Assembly: GCF_001044425.1 (NCBI RefSeq)
Contig: NZ_LFML01000015.1
Span: 1-64,000, forward strand
Direction of reading: 5' to 3'
Origin: Streptomyces roseus
GTDB lineage: Bacteria; Actinomycetota; Actinomycetes; Streptomycetales; Streptomycetaceae
Length of the DNA stretch: 64,000 bases
The position numbers were made by a program, and so were the translations under genes. The notes below the pieces were generated by a model. That model was not told the DNA's origin and did not search any database. It saw only the letters and a list, made by a program, of their open reading frames with translations. Shown here piece by piece: positions 54,718-63,839 of the stretch. How positions within the stretch are numbered: position 1 is the first letter of the stretch; every line of letters starts with the position of its first letter.

Positions 54718-54733
54718 AAAGTGATATCACTTT
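54718..54733. promoter_or_regulatory. 16-bp perfect palindrome upstream of the SPFH operon
   Basis: AAAGTGATATCACTTT, AT-rich in a GC-rich genome and perfectly symmetric. A strong operator candidate, probably for the RHH protein encoded at the operon's end. Confidence 0.7.
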
Positions 54734-54817
54734 TTCGCGCCGCCGCAACCCTGCGGGCCCGGTGCGCGTCGGTTCCCTTGATGTGGGTGCTGATTCTCAC
54801 GTCCGAATTGACCGATA

Positions 54818-54835
54818 TTGGCCATGGTTGGCCAA
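54818..54835. promoter_or_regulatory. inverted repeat in the PBP promoter region
   Basis: TTGGCCA-TGGT-TGGCCAA, 71 nt before the PBP start. A possible extracytoplasmic-sigma-like AAC...TCTGA pair (near 54850-54870) lies downstream; low certainty. Confidence 0.4.
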
Positions 54836-54905
54836 CCTTTGTCACAACCTGCGGTGTTAGCTTTCTGAGCTGACGTCGGGGGGGTAATCGAGCGGAGCGG
54901 GAGCG

Positions 54906-57146
54906 ATGGGCCGAGCAGAAGCGCGTAAGGCGCAGCAGCGCAGTACGCGACGGGCGCCGCGCGGGCGCGCCACCGGGAAGGGGCGTGCCGGCGAGCGGAC
55001 CGGCATACGCCGCTTCTTCACATGGAAGAAGATCCTCGGGGCCTTCTTCGGGATCATCCTGCTCGGCATGGGCGCACTCGTCGCCCTCTACTTCTACGTG
55101 GACGAGCCCGACCCGAACGCCGACGCACTGACCCAGAGCAACGTCTACAAGTACGCGGACGGCTCGATCATGGCGCGCGACGGCAAGACCAACCGCGAGA
55201 TCGTGCCGATCAGCCGGATCCCGAAGGACGTCAAGACCGGCTTCATCGCCATCGAGAACAAGTCTTTCTACCAGGACAGCGGCGTCGACCTCCTCGGCAT
55301 CGGCCGGGGCCTGTTCAACACGGTCACCGGCAAGGGCAAGGCCGGCGGCTCGACGATCACCCAGCAGTACGTCAAGAACTTCTACCTGAATCAGGACCAG
55401 ACGGCGACGCGCAAGCTCAAGGAGCTGGTGATCTCCCTCAAGGTCGACCAGCGCATGAAGAAGGACGAGATCCTCGCCGGGTACCTGAACACCAGCTACT
55501 TCGGCCGCGGCGCGTACGGCATCCAGGCGGCCGCCCAGGCCTACTACGGCGTCGACGTCGACAAGCTGACCCTGGAGCAGGGCGCGTACCTCGCGGCCGT
55601 CCTCCAGGCGCCCAGCGACTACGACCTCGCGACCGCGGGCCCGAACGGCACCCGCCTGGTCAAGATCCGCTTCAACGGCGTGCTCGACAACATGGTCGAG
55701 ATGAAGGCGCTCGACCCGGAGAAGCGCAAGCAGCTCCAGCTCCCGATGCCGATCAAGCCCAAGGCCGCCCCCGGCATGGAGGGCCAGAAGGGCTACCTGA
55801 AGCAGGCCGCGGACGCGGAACTGCGCAGGCAGACCGGCATGACCAGCCAGGAACTCCAGGCGGGCGGCTGGGAGATCACCCTCAACATCGACCCCAAGAA
55901 GCAGGCCGCGCTGGAGAAGGCCGTCCAGGACGAGCTGGAGTCCCAGATCAACCGCAAGGACCGGCCCGTCGACGCGGCCGTGCAGGCGGGTGCCACCTCC
56001 GTGGATCCGAAGACCGGCGCGGTCGTCGCGATGTACGGCGGTACGGGCCTGTCCGACCACTGGGCGAGCAACGCGCTGCGCACCGACTTCCAGCCGGGCT
56101 CGACCTTCAAGCCGGTCGTGCTGGCCTCCGCGCTGGAGAACAAGTCCACGACGCACGACGGCAAGCCGATCACGCCGAACGCCCTCTACGACGGCACCAG
56201 CAAGCGCCCCGTCGTGGGCAGCGACACCCCGTTCGCCCCGCAGAACCAGGACAACGCGAACTACGGCGACCCGTTCCTCACCGTCCAGGCCGCCACCAAC
56301 TCCTCCGTGAACTCGGTGTACGCCCAGATGATCGTGGACGTGGGCCCGTCGAAGGTGAAGAAGACGGCGTTGCAGCTCGGCATGAAGGACCGCGACGGCT
56401 GGCCGGCCGACAAGCCGGCCATGTCGCTCGGCACCATGAGCGCCAACACCCTGGAGATGGCCGGGGTCTACGCCACCCTCGACGCCCACGGCAAGAAGGT
56501 CACCCCGACGGTCATCAAGAGCGCCAAGCACGCCGGCCGCGCGTTCAATCCCGTCGAGTCCGTCGGCGGCCAGGCCGTGACCCGCGAGACCGCCGACACG
56601 GTGACCAAGGTGCTCACCGGCGTCGTCAACGACGGTTCCGGCAAGGCCGTCAAGAGCTCCGCCTACGAGGCCGCCGGCAAGACCGGTACCACCGAGTCCA
56701 ACGTCGCCGCCTGGTTCACCGGGTACACGCCGGAGCTCGTCACCGTCGTCGCGATGTTCGGCGAGGAGCCGGGCACCGCCAAGCAGACCACCCTGACCGG
56801 TACCGCCGGCGGTGGCCGAGCGGGTGGTTCCAGCTTCCCTGCCCAGATCTGGAAGGCGTACACGCTGGCCGCGCTCAAGGGCGTGGACACCGGCGAGTTC
56901 GACCTCTCCGAGGCGAAGATGGGCGCCTCGCAGACGCCGACCCGCAGCACCTCCCCGTCCTCGTCGAGCTCCTCCTCCGCCAACACGCCGTCGGCGCCGG
57001 TCTCGCCTTCGCAGAACAGCCCGGACCCCGGCAAGAGCTCGCCGAACCCGACCAAGAGCCCGACGAAGAGCCCGGATCCGACCAAGAGCCCGGACCCGAC
57101 GAAGAGCCCGGACCCGACCAAGTCCCCGCCGATCCTCATCCCCTAG
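54906..57146 (+). CDS. class A penicillin-binding protein
   Basis: A 746-residue bifunctional peptidoglycan synthase. Basic N-terminus, one helix (~42-66), GT51 transglycosylase domain (~80-260) with catalytic Glu117 in AIENKSFYQDSG (the usual EDxxF reads ENxxF) and GGSTITQQYVKN; transpeptidase (~370-680) with STFK (Ser399-Lys402), SSVN, and KTGTT (Lys592). The Ser-rich then PDPTKS-repeat tail (~690-746) probably spans the wall. Followed by a terminator. Confidence 0.95.
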   Translation: MGRAEARKAQQRSTRRAPRGRATGKGRAGERTGIRRFFTWKKILGAFFGIILLGMGALVALYFYVDEPDPNADALTQSNVYKYADGSIMARDGKTNREIVPISRIPKDVKTGFIAIENKSFYQDSGVDLLGIGRGLFNTVTGKGKAGGSTITQQYVKNFYLNQDQTATRKLKELVISLKVDQRMKKDEILAGYLNTSYFGRGAYGIQAAAQAYYGVDVDKLTLEQGAYLAAVLQAPSDYDLATAGPNGTRLVKIRFNGVLDNMVEMKALDPEKRKQLQLPMPIKPKAAPGMEGQKGYLKQAADAELRRQTGMTSQELQAGGWEITLNIDPKKQAALEKAVQDELESQINRKDRPVDAAVQAGATSVDPKTGAVVAMYGGTGLSDHWASNALRTDFQPGSTFKPVVLASALENKSTTHDGKPITPNALYDGTSKRPVVGSDTPFAPQNQDNANYGDPFLTVQAATNSSVNSVYAQMIVDVGPSKVKKTALQLGMKDRDGWPADKPAMSLGTMSANTLEMAGVYATLDAHGKKVTPTVIKSAKHAGRAFNPVESVGGQAVTRETADTVTKVLTGVVNDGSGKAVKSSAYEAAGKTGTTESNVAAWFTGYTPELVTVVAMFGEEPGTAKQTTLTGTAGGGRAGGSSFPAQIWKAYTLAALKGVDTGEFDLSEAKMGASQTPTRSTSPSSSSSSSANTPSAPVSPSQNSPDPGKSSPNPTKSPTKSPDPTKSPDPTKSPDPTKSPPILIP

Positions 57147-57167
57147 CGCGCTCTCAGCCCGCGCCAC

Positions 57168-57209
57168 ACACCGCCGCCCCGCAACATCCACGCTGCGGGG
57201 CGGCGGTGT
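57168..57209. terminator. bidirectional terminator
   Basis: Perfect 16-bp stem (57168-57183 with 57194-57209), 10-nt loop, between the convergent PBP and phosphatase genes. Confidence 0.85.
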
Positions 57210-57225
57210 CGTATCACCGGGCCGG

Positions 57226-59625
57226 TCAGCGGCGCTCGGTCGCCCCCGGCAACGGGAGCTCGAACCAGACCACCTTCCCGCTGCTCAGCCGGGTCGCGCC
57301 CCAGCGGCGGGCCATCCGGTTGACCAGGAACAGCCCGCGGCCGCCCTCGTCGGTCTCCCGCGCCCGGCGCTGGCGCGGCAGCTGCGGCGAGTCGTCGCCG
57401 ACCTCGCAGCGCAGTACGTCCGTCCGCAGCAGGCGCAGGGTCACGGGCCGCTCGGCGTACCGCACGGCGTTCGTGACCACCTCGCTGACCAGCAGCTCCA
57501 GGGAGTCCTGGAGCTCCTCCAGGCCCCACCGGGTCAGCGCCCGGCGGGCGAACCGGCGGGCCCGCCCCGGAGCGGTCTCCTCCGGGTCCAGGAACCAGTA
57601 CGCGACGTCGCTGGGCGCGATCCCGTCGAAACGGGCCGCGAGCAGCGCGATGTCGTCGTCCCGGTCGCCCGGGCCGAGCATGTCCAGGACGTCGTCGCAG
57701 AGCGCCTCCAGCGGCGGCGGGTGGTCCAGGCCGGTCAGCTGGGCGGTGGTCGCCAGGCGTTCGCGCAGCTGCTCGATGCCCGTCCACACGTCGCGCAGCC
57801 GGGACTCCACCAGGCCGTCCGTGTACAGCAGCAGGGTGGCCCCGGCGGGCGCGTCCAGCTCCACGGCCTCGAAGTCCACGCCGCCGACGCCGATGGGGGC
57901 GCCCGGGGGTACGCGCAGCACCTCGGCGCGGCCGCCCAGGTGCAGGAGCACGGGCGGCGGGTGGCCGGCGTTGGCGATGGTGATCCGGTGCGAGACCGGG
58001 TCGTACACCGCGTACAGGCAGGTGGCCATCCGGTCGGAGCCCAGGCGCTGCGCCTGCTCGTCCAGGTGGTGCAGGACCTCGGCGGGCGGCAGGTCCAGCT
58101 GCGCCAGGGTCTGCGCGGTGGTGCGGAGCTGGCCCATGATCGCAGCGGAGGTCATGGAGTGGCCCATGACGTCGCCGACGACCAGCGCGACGCGGCTGCC
58201 GGGCAGCGGTATCGCGTCGTACCAGTCGCCGCCGACCCGGGCCGTCTCGGCGGCGGGCAGGTAGCGGGAGGCGAGCCGGACCCCGGTGGGCTGGGGGAGG
58301 CTGTCGGGCAGCATCGTGCGCTGGAGCTCGTCGGCGATGTACGCCTCGCGGCCGTACAGGACCGCCTTGTCGATGCCGAGCGCGGTGTGCGTGGCCAGCT
58401 GGGCGGCGACCAGGAGGTCGTTCTGCTCGAAGGCGGGCCGCTCGGGGCTGCGCAGGAACACCGCCGAGCCGATGACGCGGCGGCGGCCGCGCAGCGGCGC
58501 GAGGATGGCCCGCTGGCCGCGCGGTACGGGGTGCTCGGAGCCGAGCAGTTCCGGCAGCGCGTCCTTGGCCCCGGCGGCGGATCCGAAGACGGGCCGCACG
58601 CCGCGCAGGACCTCGGCCAGGGCCCCGCCGGGCCGGATCTCGCAGAGCTCCGCCGCGGGCAGGTCACCCTGCGGGCCGACCAGCGGCAGCTGGCTGAAAT
58701 CGAGCTCGCCCCCGGCCCCCGCGCCCCCGGCGCCCTCGGCTCCCGTCAGGTCGTCGATCGGCCGGAGCCGGTCGGTGCGGCGCAGCCTTAAAACGACCGG
58801 TCCGAGGGGGCGCTCGTCGCCGACCGGGAGGGGGTCGCGCAGGTAGACGAGGATGGCGTCCGAGAAGGTGGGCACGGTGGCCCGGCACAGGCCGAGGACG
58901 ATCTCGTCGAGGTCGATGCCCCGGGCGATCCGCCGCGTCGCCGCGCCGACGAACCGCAGCCGGTCGCCTTCGCGCCGCGCCACCCCGCCGTCGGGTCCGG
59001 CCGCGGCGGGCGCGGGGGCCGCGCCCTCGACGCCGCCGATCTGGATCCCGTACGCCGCCGCGGCGTCCGTACCGCCCTGGCCGCCGTACGCCGGCCCGGC
59101 GTCCGCGCCGGGACGTCCCGCGGACGCGGCTCCGGCTTCGGCCCGGGTCTCGCGGGGGCGGGAGGCGCCCGGTATCGGCGCCGGGAGGCCCTCGGACCCG
59201 CCGCGGCCCCCGCGGGCCCGTCCGGCGGACACGTCCGCCGGGTCCTCGCCGCGGGCCGCCGCCGCGTGCGCGGCGCTCCGCGCGGCCTCCTCGTCGCGGC
59301 CGCGGCGGCCGGCCGCGCCCTGGGCCGCCGTACCGCGTGCGCGGCCGCGCGCCGGCCGGGGCGCGGCGTCCGGTCGGGGCGCGGCGTCCTGCGGGCTCGT
59401 GGGTACGCCCTCGCCGCGCGGACGCGGGACGTCCGAGCGGACCGGGTCGTCGCCGGGCACGGCCGAGCCGCGTACGGCCTCGGCCGCGGGGACGGGGGCC
59501 TTGCCGTGGCCCGGCTCGTCCGCGCGGCCGCCGGAAGGAGCAGGCATGCCGGGGCCGCCCGGCGCCGGTGTCGCGGCGGCCGCGGCAGGCTGCGGGCCCT
59601 CCTGCGAGGTGGGGTACTCCGTCAC
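57226..59625 (-). CDS. GAF-PP2C (SpoIIE)-HATPase phosphatase with a TTA codon
   Basis: About 799 residues. A long disordered Ala/Pro/Arg-rich N-terminus (~1-215), a GAF-like domain (~235-420), a SpoIIE PP2C phosphatase (~445-660: VGGDWYDAI, VVGDVMGHS, GHPPPVLL, YTDGLVE, DRDDDIALL) and a C-terminal HATPase of the RsbW type (~670-795: LLVSEVVTNAVRYAE, DEGGRGLFLVNRM). Such proteins control anti-anti-sigma factors. One TTA (Leu279, 58789-58791) makes translation bldA-dependent. The GTG at 59625 is likely but upstream starts to 59784 are open. Confidence 0.9.
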   Translation of the reverse strand: MTEYPTSQEGPQPAAAAATPAPGGPGMPAPSGGRADEPGHGKAPVPAAEAVRGSAVPGDDPVRSDVPRPRGEGVPTSPQDAAPRPDAAPRPARGRARGTAAQGAAGRRGRDEEAARSAAHAAAARGEDPADVSAGRARGGRGGSEGLPAPIPGASRPRETRAEAGAASAGRPGADAGPAYGGQGGTDAAAAYGIQIGGVEGAAPAPAAAGPDGGVARREGDRLRFVGAATRRIARGIDLDEIVLGLCRATVPTFSDAILVYLRDPLPVGDERPLGPVVLRLRRTDRLRPIDDLTGAEGAGGAGAGGELDFSQLPLVGPQGDLPAAELCEIRPGGALAEVLRGVRPVFGSAAGAKDALPELLGSEHPVPRGQRAILAPLRGRRRVIGSAVFLRSPERPAFEQNDLLVAAQLATHTALGIDKAVLYGREAYIADELQRTMLPDSLPQPTGVRLASRYLPAAETARVGGDWYDAIPLPGSRVALVVGDVMGHSMTSAAIMGQLRTTAQTLAQLDLPPAEVLHHLDEQAQRLGSDRMATCLYAVYDPVSHRITIANAGHPPPVLLHLGGRAEVLRVPPGAPIGVGGVDFEAVELDAPAGATLLLYTDGLVESRLRDVWTGIEQLRERLATTAQLTGLDHPPPLEALCDDVLDMLGPGDRDDDIALLAARFDGIAPSDVAYWFLDPEETAPGRARRFARRALTRWGLEELQDSLELLVSEVVTNAVRYAERPVTLRLLRTDVLRCEVGDDSPQLPRQRRARETDEGGRGLFLVNRMARRWGATRLSSGKVVWFELPLPGATERR

Positions 59626-59752
59626 GCGTGGAATTCCGTCCGTTTGCGCTCGATGTGCGCTGCACTCAACTCGGTCAGTCGCGGTATACCCGCTCTGCGG
59701 CGGGGACACCACCGCCCCGCGTTTCCGCGTCCCGCTCGTTACCTCTCGCTCT

Positions 59753-59769
59753 TTTGACCTCCGGTCAAA
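59753..59769. promoter_or_regulatory. inverted repeat upstream of the phosphatase
   Basis: TTTGACC-TCC-GGTCAAA, 7-bp arms, 128 nt before the chosen start. Each arm also looks like a -35 (TTGACC), so it may be a divergent promoter/operator. The remainder of the 59626-59877 gap shows no gene. Confidence 0.45.
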
Positions 59770-59877
59770 TCCCGCGTACGGCACGACATTTACGGATCAG
59801 GGGCCCCGTGAGCCTCTCGCGCGCGACCCTTGCGGAGGGAGATCTTACGGTTGGAACCCGGGGGCGCATCAAGGGTC

Positions 59878-60573
59878 TCATGAGGTCATATGCGCCGGAG
59901 TGCGGTCCCAGTCCTCGGGCAGGGCCGGAACTCCCCATGCGGGATCCGGCCGCCAGTCCTGCCAGCCGTCCGAGAACGGCGGCCCCCACGCCTTGATCAC
60001 GCCCACCGCCTCCCGCCCCGCGGCCTGCACCTGACGGGCCTGCTCGGCGTCCATCAGACCGGACCGCTGGGCCTGCGCGAACTCGTCCTCGTCCCGCCAC
60101 TTCCACGTACGGTCCGGGTACACGGAAATGTCCAGGAAGTGGTCCACGGAGTCCACCCCGCCGGACCACTTGGTCCGCGGCTCCTCGAGGTTGACGTACC
60201 AGCTCTTGAACCGCCAGCCGTGGTCCCAGAACAGCCACACCGACCACGGGTCCGCGGGCCGGGCGAGCTTCAGCACGCCGGCGCCGAACCAGCGCGCGCG
60301 CACGGTGGTGCGCGGCGCGGTGTAGCGGGTGGCGAGCGGCTCCTCGTGGACGGGGGTGCCGTCGGCCAGCACCGGCTTGACGCACTCGGTGCCGGGGGCC
60401 ATCCACACCGCCAGCAGGTCGGCGGTGTCCTGCACCACCGTCACGGGGCGGCAGATGTGGACCGCGCCCTTCAGCCCCGGGGCGTGGTCGCGGTAGCGCC
60501 ACAGGACCTGCTCGCCCGGCCGCCAGCGGGTGCCCTGCGCGTCGCCGCCCCCGCGGCCTCCGGTACCTGTCAT
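59878..60573 (-). CDS. DUF402 (FomD-like) protein
   Basis: A 231-residue DUF402 protein. The fold core is KSWYVNLEEPRTKWSGGVDSVDHFLDISVYPDRTWKWRDEDEF, with the Asn/Asp/Glu cluster that binds metal in nucleoside-diphosphate/triphosphate phosphatases such as FomD. Likely a cytosolic Mn-dependent nucleotide phosphatase; true substrate unknown. Weak ribosome site. Gap of 103 nt to fumC on the same strand. Confidence 0.85.
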   Translation of the reverse strand: MTGTGGRGGGDAQGTRWRPGEQVLWRYRDHAPGLKGAVHICRPVTVVQDTADLLAVWMAPGTECVKPVLADGTPVHEEPLATRYTAPRTTVRARWFGAGVLKLARPADPWSVWLFWDHGWRFKSWYVNLEEPRTKWSGGVDSVDHFLDISVYPDRTWKWRDEDEFAQAQRSGLMDAEQARQVQAAGREAVGVIKAWGPPFSDGWQDWRPDPAWGVPALPEDWDRTPAHMTS

Positions 60574-60676
60574 GCGCAGATCTTAGGGCGGGGGCCCCTG
60601 CGCCCGCTGCGGTGCAGGTCACGGAGGTGCGCGGGGACGGGAAACGACCGGATCCGGCCCCTGGGGAGAAACGTTT

Positions 60677-62080
60677 TCAGGGCCTGGTCATACGCAGGAC
60701 GTCGAGGGCCTCGTCCAGCTGTTCCAGCGTCAGGTCGCCCCGGTCCACGTATCCGCCCTCCAGTACGACCTCCCTGATCGTCTTCCGTTCGGCGAGGGAC
60801 TTCTTGGCGACCTTGGCCGCCTCCTCGTAGCCGATGTACCGGTTCAGCGGGGTCACCACGGAGGGGGAGGACTCGGCGAACTCCCTGGCCCGGGCCGCGT
60901 TCGCGGTGATCCCGCCGACCGTTCGGTCGGCCAGCAGACGGCTCGCGTTGCCGAGCAGCCGAATCGACTCCAGCAGGTTTTTGGCCATCACCGGGAGCAT
61001 CACATTGAGCTCGAAATTGCCGGCCGCGCCCGCGACGGCGACGGTCGTGTCGTTCCCGGTCACCTGAGCGGCGACCATCAGTACGGCCTCCGGAACCACC
61101 GGATTGACCTTCCCGGGCATGATCGATGAGCCCGGCTGGAGATCAGGGAGATTGATTTCGGCCAATCCCGTGCGCGGCCCCGAGGCCATCCAGCGCAGAT
61201 CGTTGGAGATTTTGGTCAGGGACACGGCGATCGTGCGGAGCATCCCCGAGGTCTCCACCAGCGCGTCCCGCGCGCCCTGGGCCTCGAAGTGGTTGCGGGC
61301 CTCGGTCAGCGGCAGCCCGGTCGCGGCGGCCACCTCGGCGATCACGGCGGCGGAGAATCCGGGCGGGGTGTTGATCCCGGTGCCCACGGCGGTCCCGCCC
61401 AGCGGCAGTTCGGCCAGCCGGGGCAGGGCCGCGCGCAGCCGCTCGACGCCGTAGCGCACCTGGGCGGCGTACCCGCCGAACTCCTGGCCCAGGGTCACCG
61501 GGGTGGCGTCCATCAGGTGGGTGCGGCCCGCCTTGACCACCTCGGCGAACTCGGCGGCCTTGCGCTCCAGGGCGGCGGCGAGGTGCTCAAGGGCCGGGAT
61601 CAGCTCGCGGGTGACGGCGGCGGTCGCCGCGATGTGGATGGACGACGGGAACACGTCGTTGGAGCTCTGCGAGGCGTTGACGTGGTCGTTGGGGTGGACT
61701 TCACGGCCGAGCCGCTCGCCGGCGAGGGTGGCGATGACCTCGTTGGTGTTCATGTTGGACGAGGTCCCGGACCCGGTCTGGAACACGTCGACCGGGAAGT
61801 GCTCGTCCCAGCGGCCCTCGGCCACCTCGGAGGCGGCGGAGCGGATCGCGTCGGCGATGTCCTCGTCCACCACGCCCAGCTTGGCGTTGACCGCGGCGGC
61901 CGCGGCCTTGACAAGGGCGAGCGCCTCGATGTGGGCGCGCTCCAGGCGCTGCCCGGAGATGGGGAAGTTCTCCACCGCGCGCTGGGTCTGGGCCCGCCAT
62001 TTGGCGTGCGCGGGGACCCGTACCTCGCCCATCGAGTCGTGCTCGATCCGGTAGTCGACCTGATTCTGATCGTGGGTCAT
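60677..62080 (-). CDS. fumC: class II fumarate hydratase
   Basis: A 467-residue oxygen-stable fumarase interconverting fumarate and L-malate in the TCA cycle. Motifs: [41 protein letters not shown] with the catalytic His region, and the mobile loop [11 protein letters not shown] starting at ~Gly317 with catalytic Ser318. AGGAGG is best spaced for the ATG at 62080; an ATG at 62086 is too close to it. Confidence 0.97.
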   Translation of the reverse strand: MTHDQNQVDYRIEHDSMGEVRVPAHAKWRAQTQRAVENFPISGQRLERAHIEALALVKAAAAAVNAKLGVVDEDIADAIRSAASEVAEGRWDEHFPVDVFQTGSGTSSNMNTNEVIATLAGERLGREVHPNDHVNASQSSNDVFPSSIHIAATAAVTRELIPALEHLAAALERKAAEFAEVVKAGRTHLMDATPVTLGQEFGGYAAQVRYGVERLRAALPRLAELPLGGTAVGTGINTPPGFSAAVIAEVAAATGLPLTEARNHFEAQGARDALVETSGMLRTIAVSLTKISNDLRWMASGPRTGLAEINLPDLQPGSSIMPGKVNPVVPEAVLMVAAQVTGNDTTVAVAGAAGNFELNVMLPVMAKNLLESIRLLGNASRLLADRTVGGITANAARAREFAESSPSVVTPLNRYIGYEEAAKVAKKSLAERKTIREVVLEGGYVDRGDLTLEQLDEALDVLRMTRP

Positions 62081-62139
62081 GTTCATTGCCTCCTGAAAAA
62101 GTTGAGCAATTCTCTTGTTCGAAGTGTTCCCAAGTCCCC

Positions 62140-62164
62140 TACCGACCAGTAAATACCGTGGGTA
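62140..62164. promoter_or_regulatory. paired TAC...GTA palindromes in the fumC/SGNH gap
   Basis: TACCGACCAGTA (62140-62151) and TACC-GTG-GGTA (62154-62164) lie side by side in the 105-bp divergent gap, 20-45 nt before the secreted SGNH gene. They may be operator sites for a lipid- or ester-responsive regulator. Confidence 0.4.
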
Positions 62165-62185
62165 ACACCGACAGGGGAGACGTTC

Positions 62186-63721
62186 ATGACACGTGTACGT
62201 ACGAGACCCGGGCTCAGATCTACCGTCGCGGCCGCCGCGGCGATCGCGGCCGCCCTCGGGGGCGTCACCGCCATCACCCCCATGGCCCAGGCCGCCCCTT
62301 CCCCCGCGTCCGGCGCGGCCGCCGTCCCGCTCTCGCCCGAGCTGGAGGCCATCCGCGCGGCGGAGGCCGTGAAGATCTACGGCGACCCCGCGATCCGCCC
62401 GCTGAACGAGCGCAAGACCGGCCTGATCTCGCTCGGCGACAGCGAGATATCGGGCGAGGGCGTGGGCAACTACGACCCGGCCACCAACACCCCGGACAAC
62501 CAGTGCCACCGCTCGCCGGACTCCGCGATCCACCGCACCGGCATCCCGGCCGACCTGACCTTCAACGTCGCGTGCTCGGGCGGCTACACCGGCAACATCC
62601 GGATCGGCGGCAGCAAGCAGTACGCCGACGAGCTGGTGCAGAGCGACAGCCTCGCCGTCAAGGCGCGGAACACCAAGATCAAGATGGTGCTGCTGGTCGC
62701 CGGCGCCAACGACGACCTCCAGTTCGGCCCGGTCATGACCGACTGCGTGACCCGCTGGGTGCTCAGCCAGGGCACTTGCGAGCCCAAGTACGGACCGGGC
62801 TGGCAGGCGCGCGTGGACGGCCTGAAGCCCAAGGTGGAGTCCACCGTCGCCGACCTCAAGACGGTCATGCGCGACGCGGGGTACGCGGACTCCGACTACA
62901 AGCTCGTCGTGATGGGCTACCCGAGCCCCATCGGCCCCGACTTCTACGACAACCCGAACTTCCCCGGCAAGCTGCCCGGAGGCTGCGCCGGCTACGACTC
63001 CGACGCCGCCTGGGGCCGCAACTACGCGGTGCCCTCCTTCGAGAAGGGCATGCGCGCGGCGGCGCTGGCCTCGGGGGCCACGTACCTGGACGGCTCGCGC
63101 CTCTTCCAGGGCCACGAGGTGTGCATGGAGGACGCCTGGGCCCGCGGGCTCTACCTGGACCTCGGGGACCACTTCCCGTGGGACGAGAACACCGCCCGCC
63201 AGTCCTTCCACCCCAACTACCGCGGCCACGGCGCGTTCGCGTCCTGTCTGACCCAGCTCTACGACTCGGGCCTGCGCGAGGCCTCCTGCGCCGACCCGGC
63301 GAGCACGGGCACGCCCGTGCTCCAGGCCGGAGCCTGGGACTCCCTCTACGCGCCGCTGAAGAACGAGGCCACCGGCAACTGCCTCGACGCCAACGGCGGC
63401 TCCAGCGCCAACGAAACCAAGGTCATCGGCTGGGACTGCCACGGCGGCCGGAACCAGGGCTGGTGGTACGACCCCGCGCGCAAGTCCGTCCACGTCGAAC
63501 TCACCCACGACCGCTGCCTGGACGCCCCGGGCGCCAACTACGGCGCCGGTACGGGTCTGATCCTCTGGAACTGCCACGGCGGCGCCAACCAGAGCTGGGT
63601 CCGCGACGGCGCCACCCTGCGGCCCGCGGCCGCCCCGGGCATGTGCCTGACCGTGGCCGCCGCCCACGACCAGCTGCGCCTGCAGACCTGCAACGGCTCG
63701 GCGACCCAGCGCTTCGCGTAA
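62186..63721 (+). CDS. secreted SGNH/GDSL hydrolase with a ricin-type lectin domain
   Basis: A 511-residue exported esterase. Signal peptide ~1-37 (ending in MAQA); SGNH domain (~75-375) with block [10 protein letters not shown] (Ser86), VAGANDD (Asn block), and SFHPNYRGH with the catalytic His; C-terminal beta-trefoil lectin (~385-511) with CLDANGG and QxW-type repeats NQGWW, NQSWV, TQRFA. Binds carbohydrate and removes ester groups, perhaps from plant or microbial polysaccharides. AGGGGAG before ATG. Confidence 0.93.
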   Translation: MTRVRTRPGLRSTVAAAAAIAAALGGVTAITPMAQAAPSPASGAAAVPLSPELEAIRAAEAVKIYGDPAIRPLNERKTGLISLGDSEISGEGVGNYDPATNTPDNQCHRSPDSAIHRTGIPADLTFNVACSGGYTGNIRIGGSKQYADELVQSDSLAVKARNTKIKMVLLVAGANDDLQFGPVMTDCVTRWVLSQGTCEPKYGPGWQARVDGLKPKVESTVADLKTVMRDAGYADSDYKLVVMGYPSPIGPDFYDNPNFPGKLPGGCAGYDSDAAWGRNYAVPSFEKGMRAAALASGATYLDGSRLFQGHEVCMEDAWARGLYLDLGDHFPWDENTARQSFHPNYRGHGAFASCLTQLYDSGLREASCADPASTGTPVLQAGAWDSLYAPLKNEATGNCLDANGGSSANETKVIGWDCHGGRNQGWWYDPARKSVHVELTHDRCLDAPGANYGAGTGLILWNCHGGANQSWVRDGATLRPAAAPGMCLTVAAAHDQLRLQTCNGSATQRFA

Positions 63722-63749
63722 CCCGCCCCGCACCACCCGAACCCCCCCG

Positions 63750-63779
63750 CACCCGGTCGGCCACGCCGCCGGCCGGGTG
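63750..63779. terminator. hairpin terminator
   Basis: 12-bp stem (63750-63761 with 63768-63779) with one G-T pair and a 6-nt loop, between the convergent SGNH-lectin gene and the glycerophosphodiesterase. Between it and 63840 the sequence repeats ACCCGGTACCGGG/CCGGCTCC blocks. Confidence 0.7.
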
Positions 63780-63839
63780 TCCTCACCCGGTACCGGGTAC
63801 CCGGCTCCGGGCACCCGATAGCCGGCTCCGGCACCCGGC

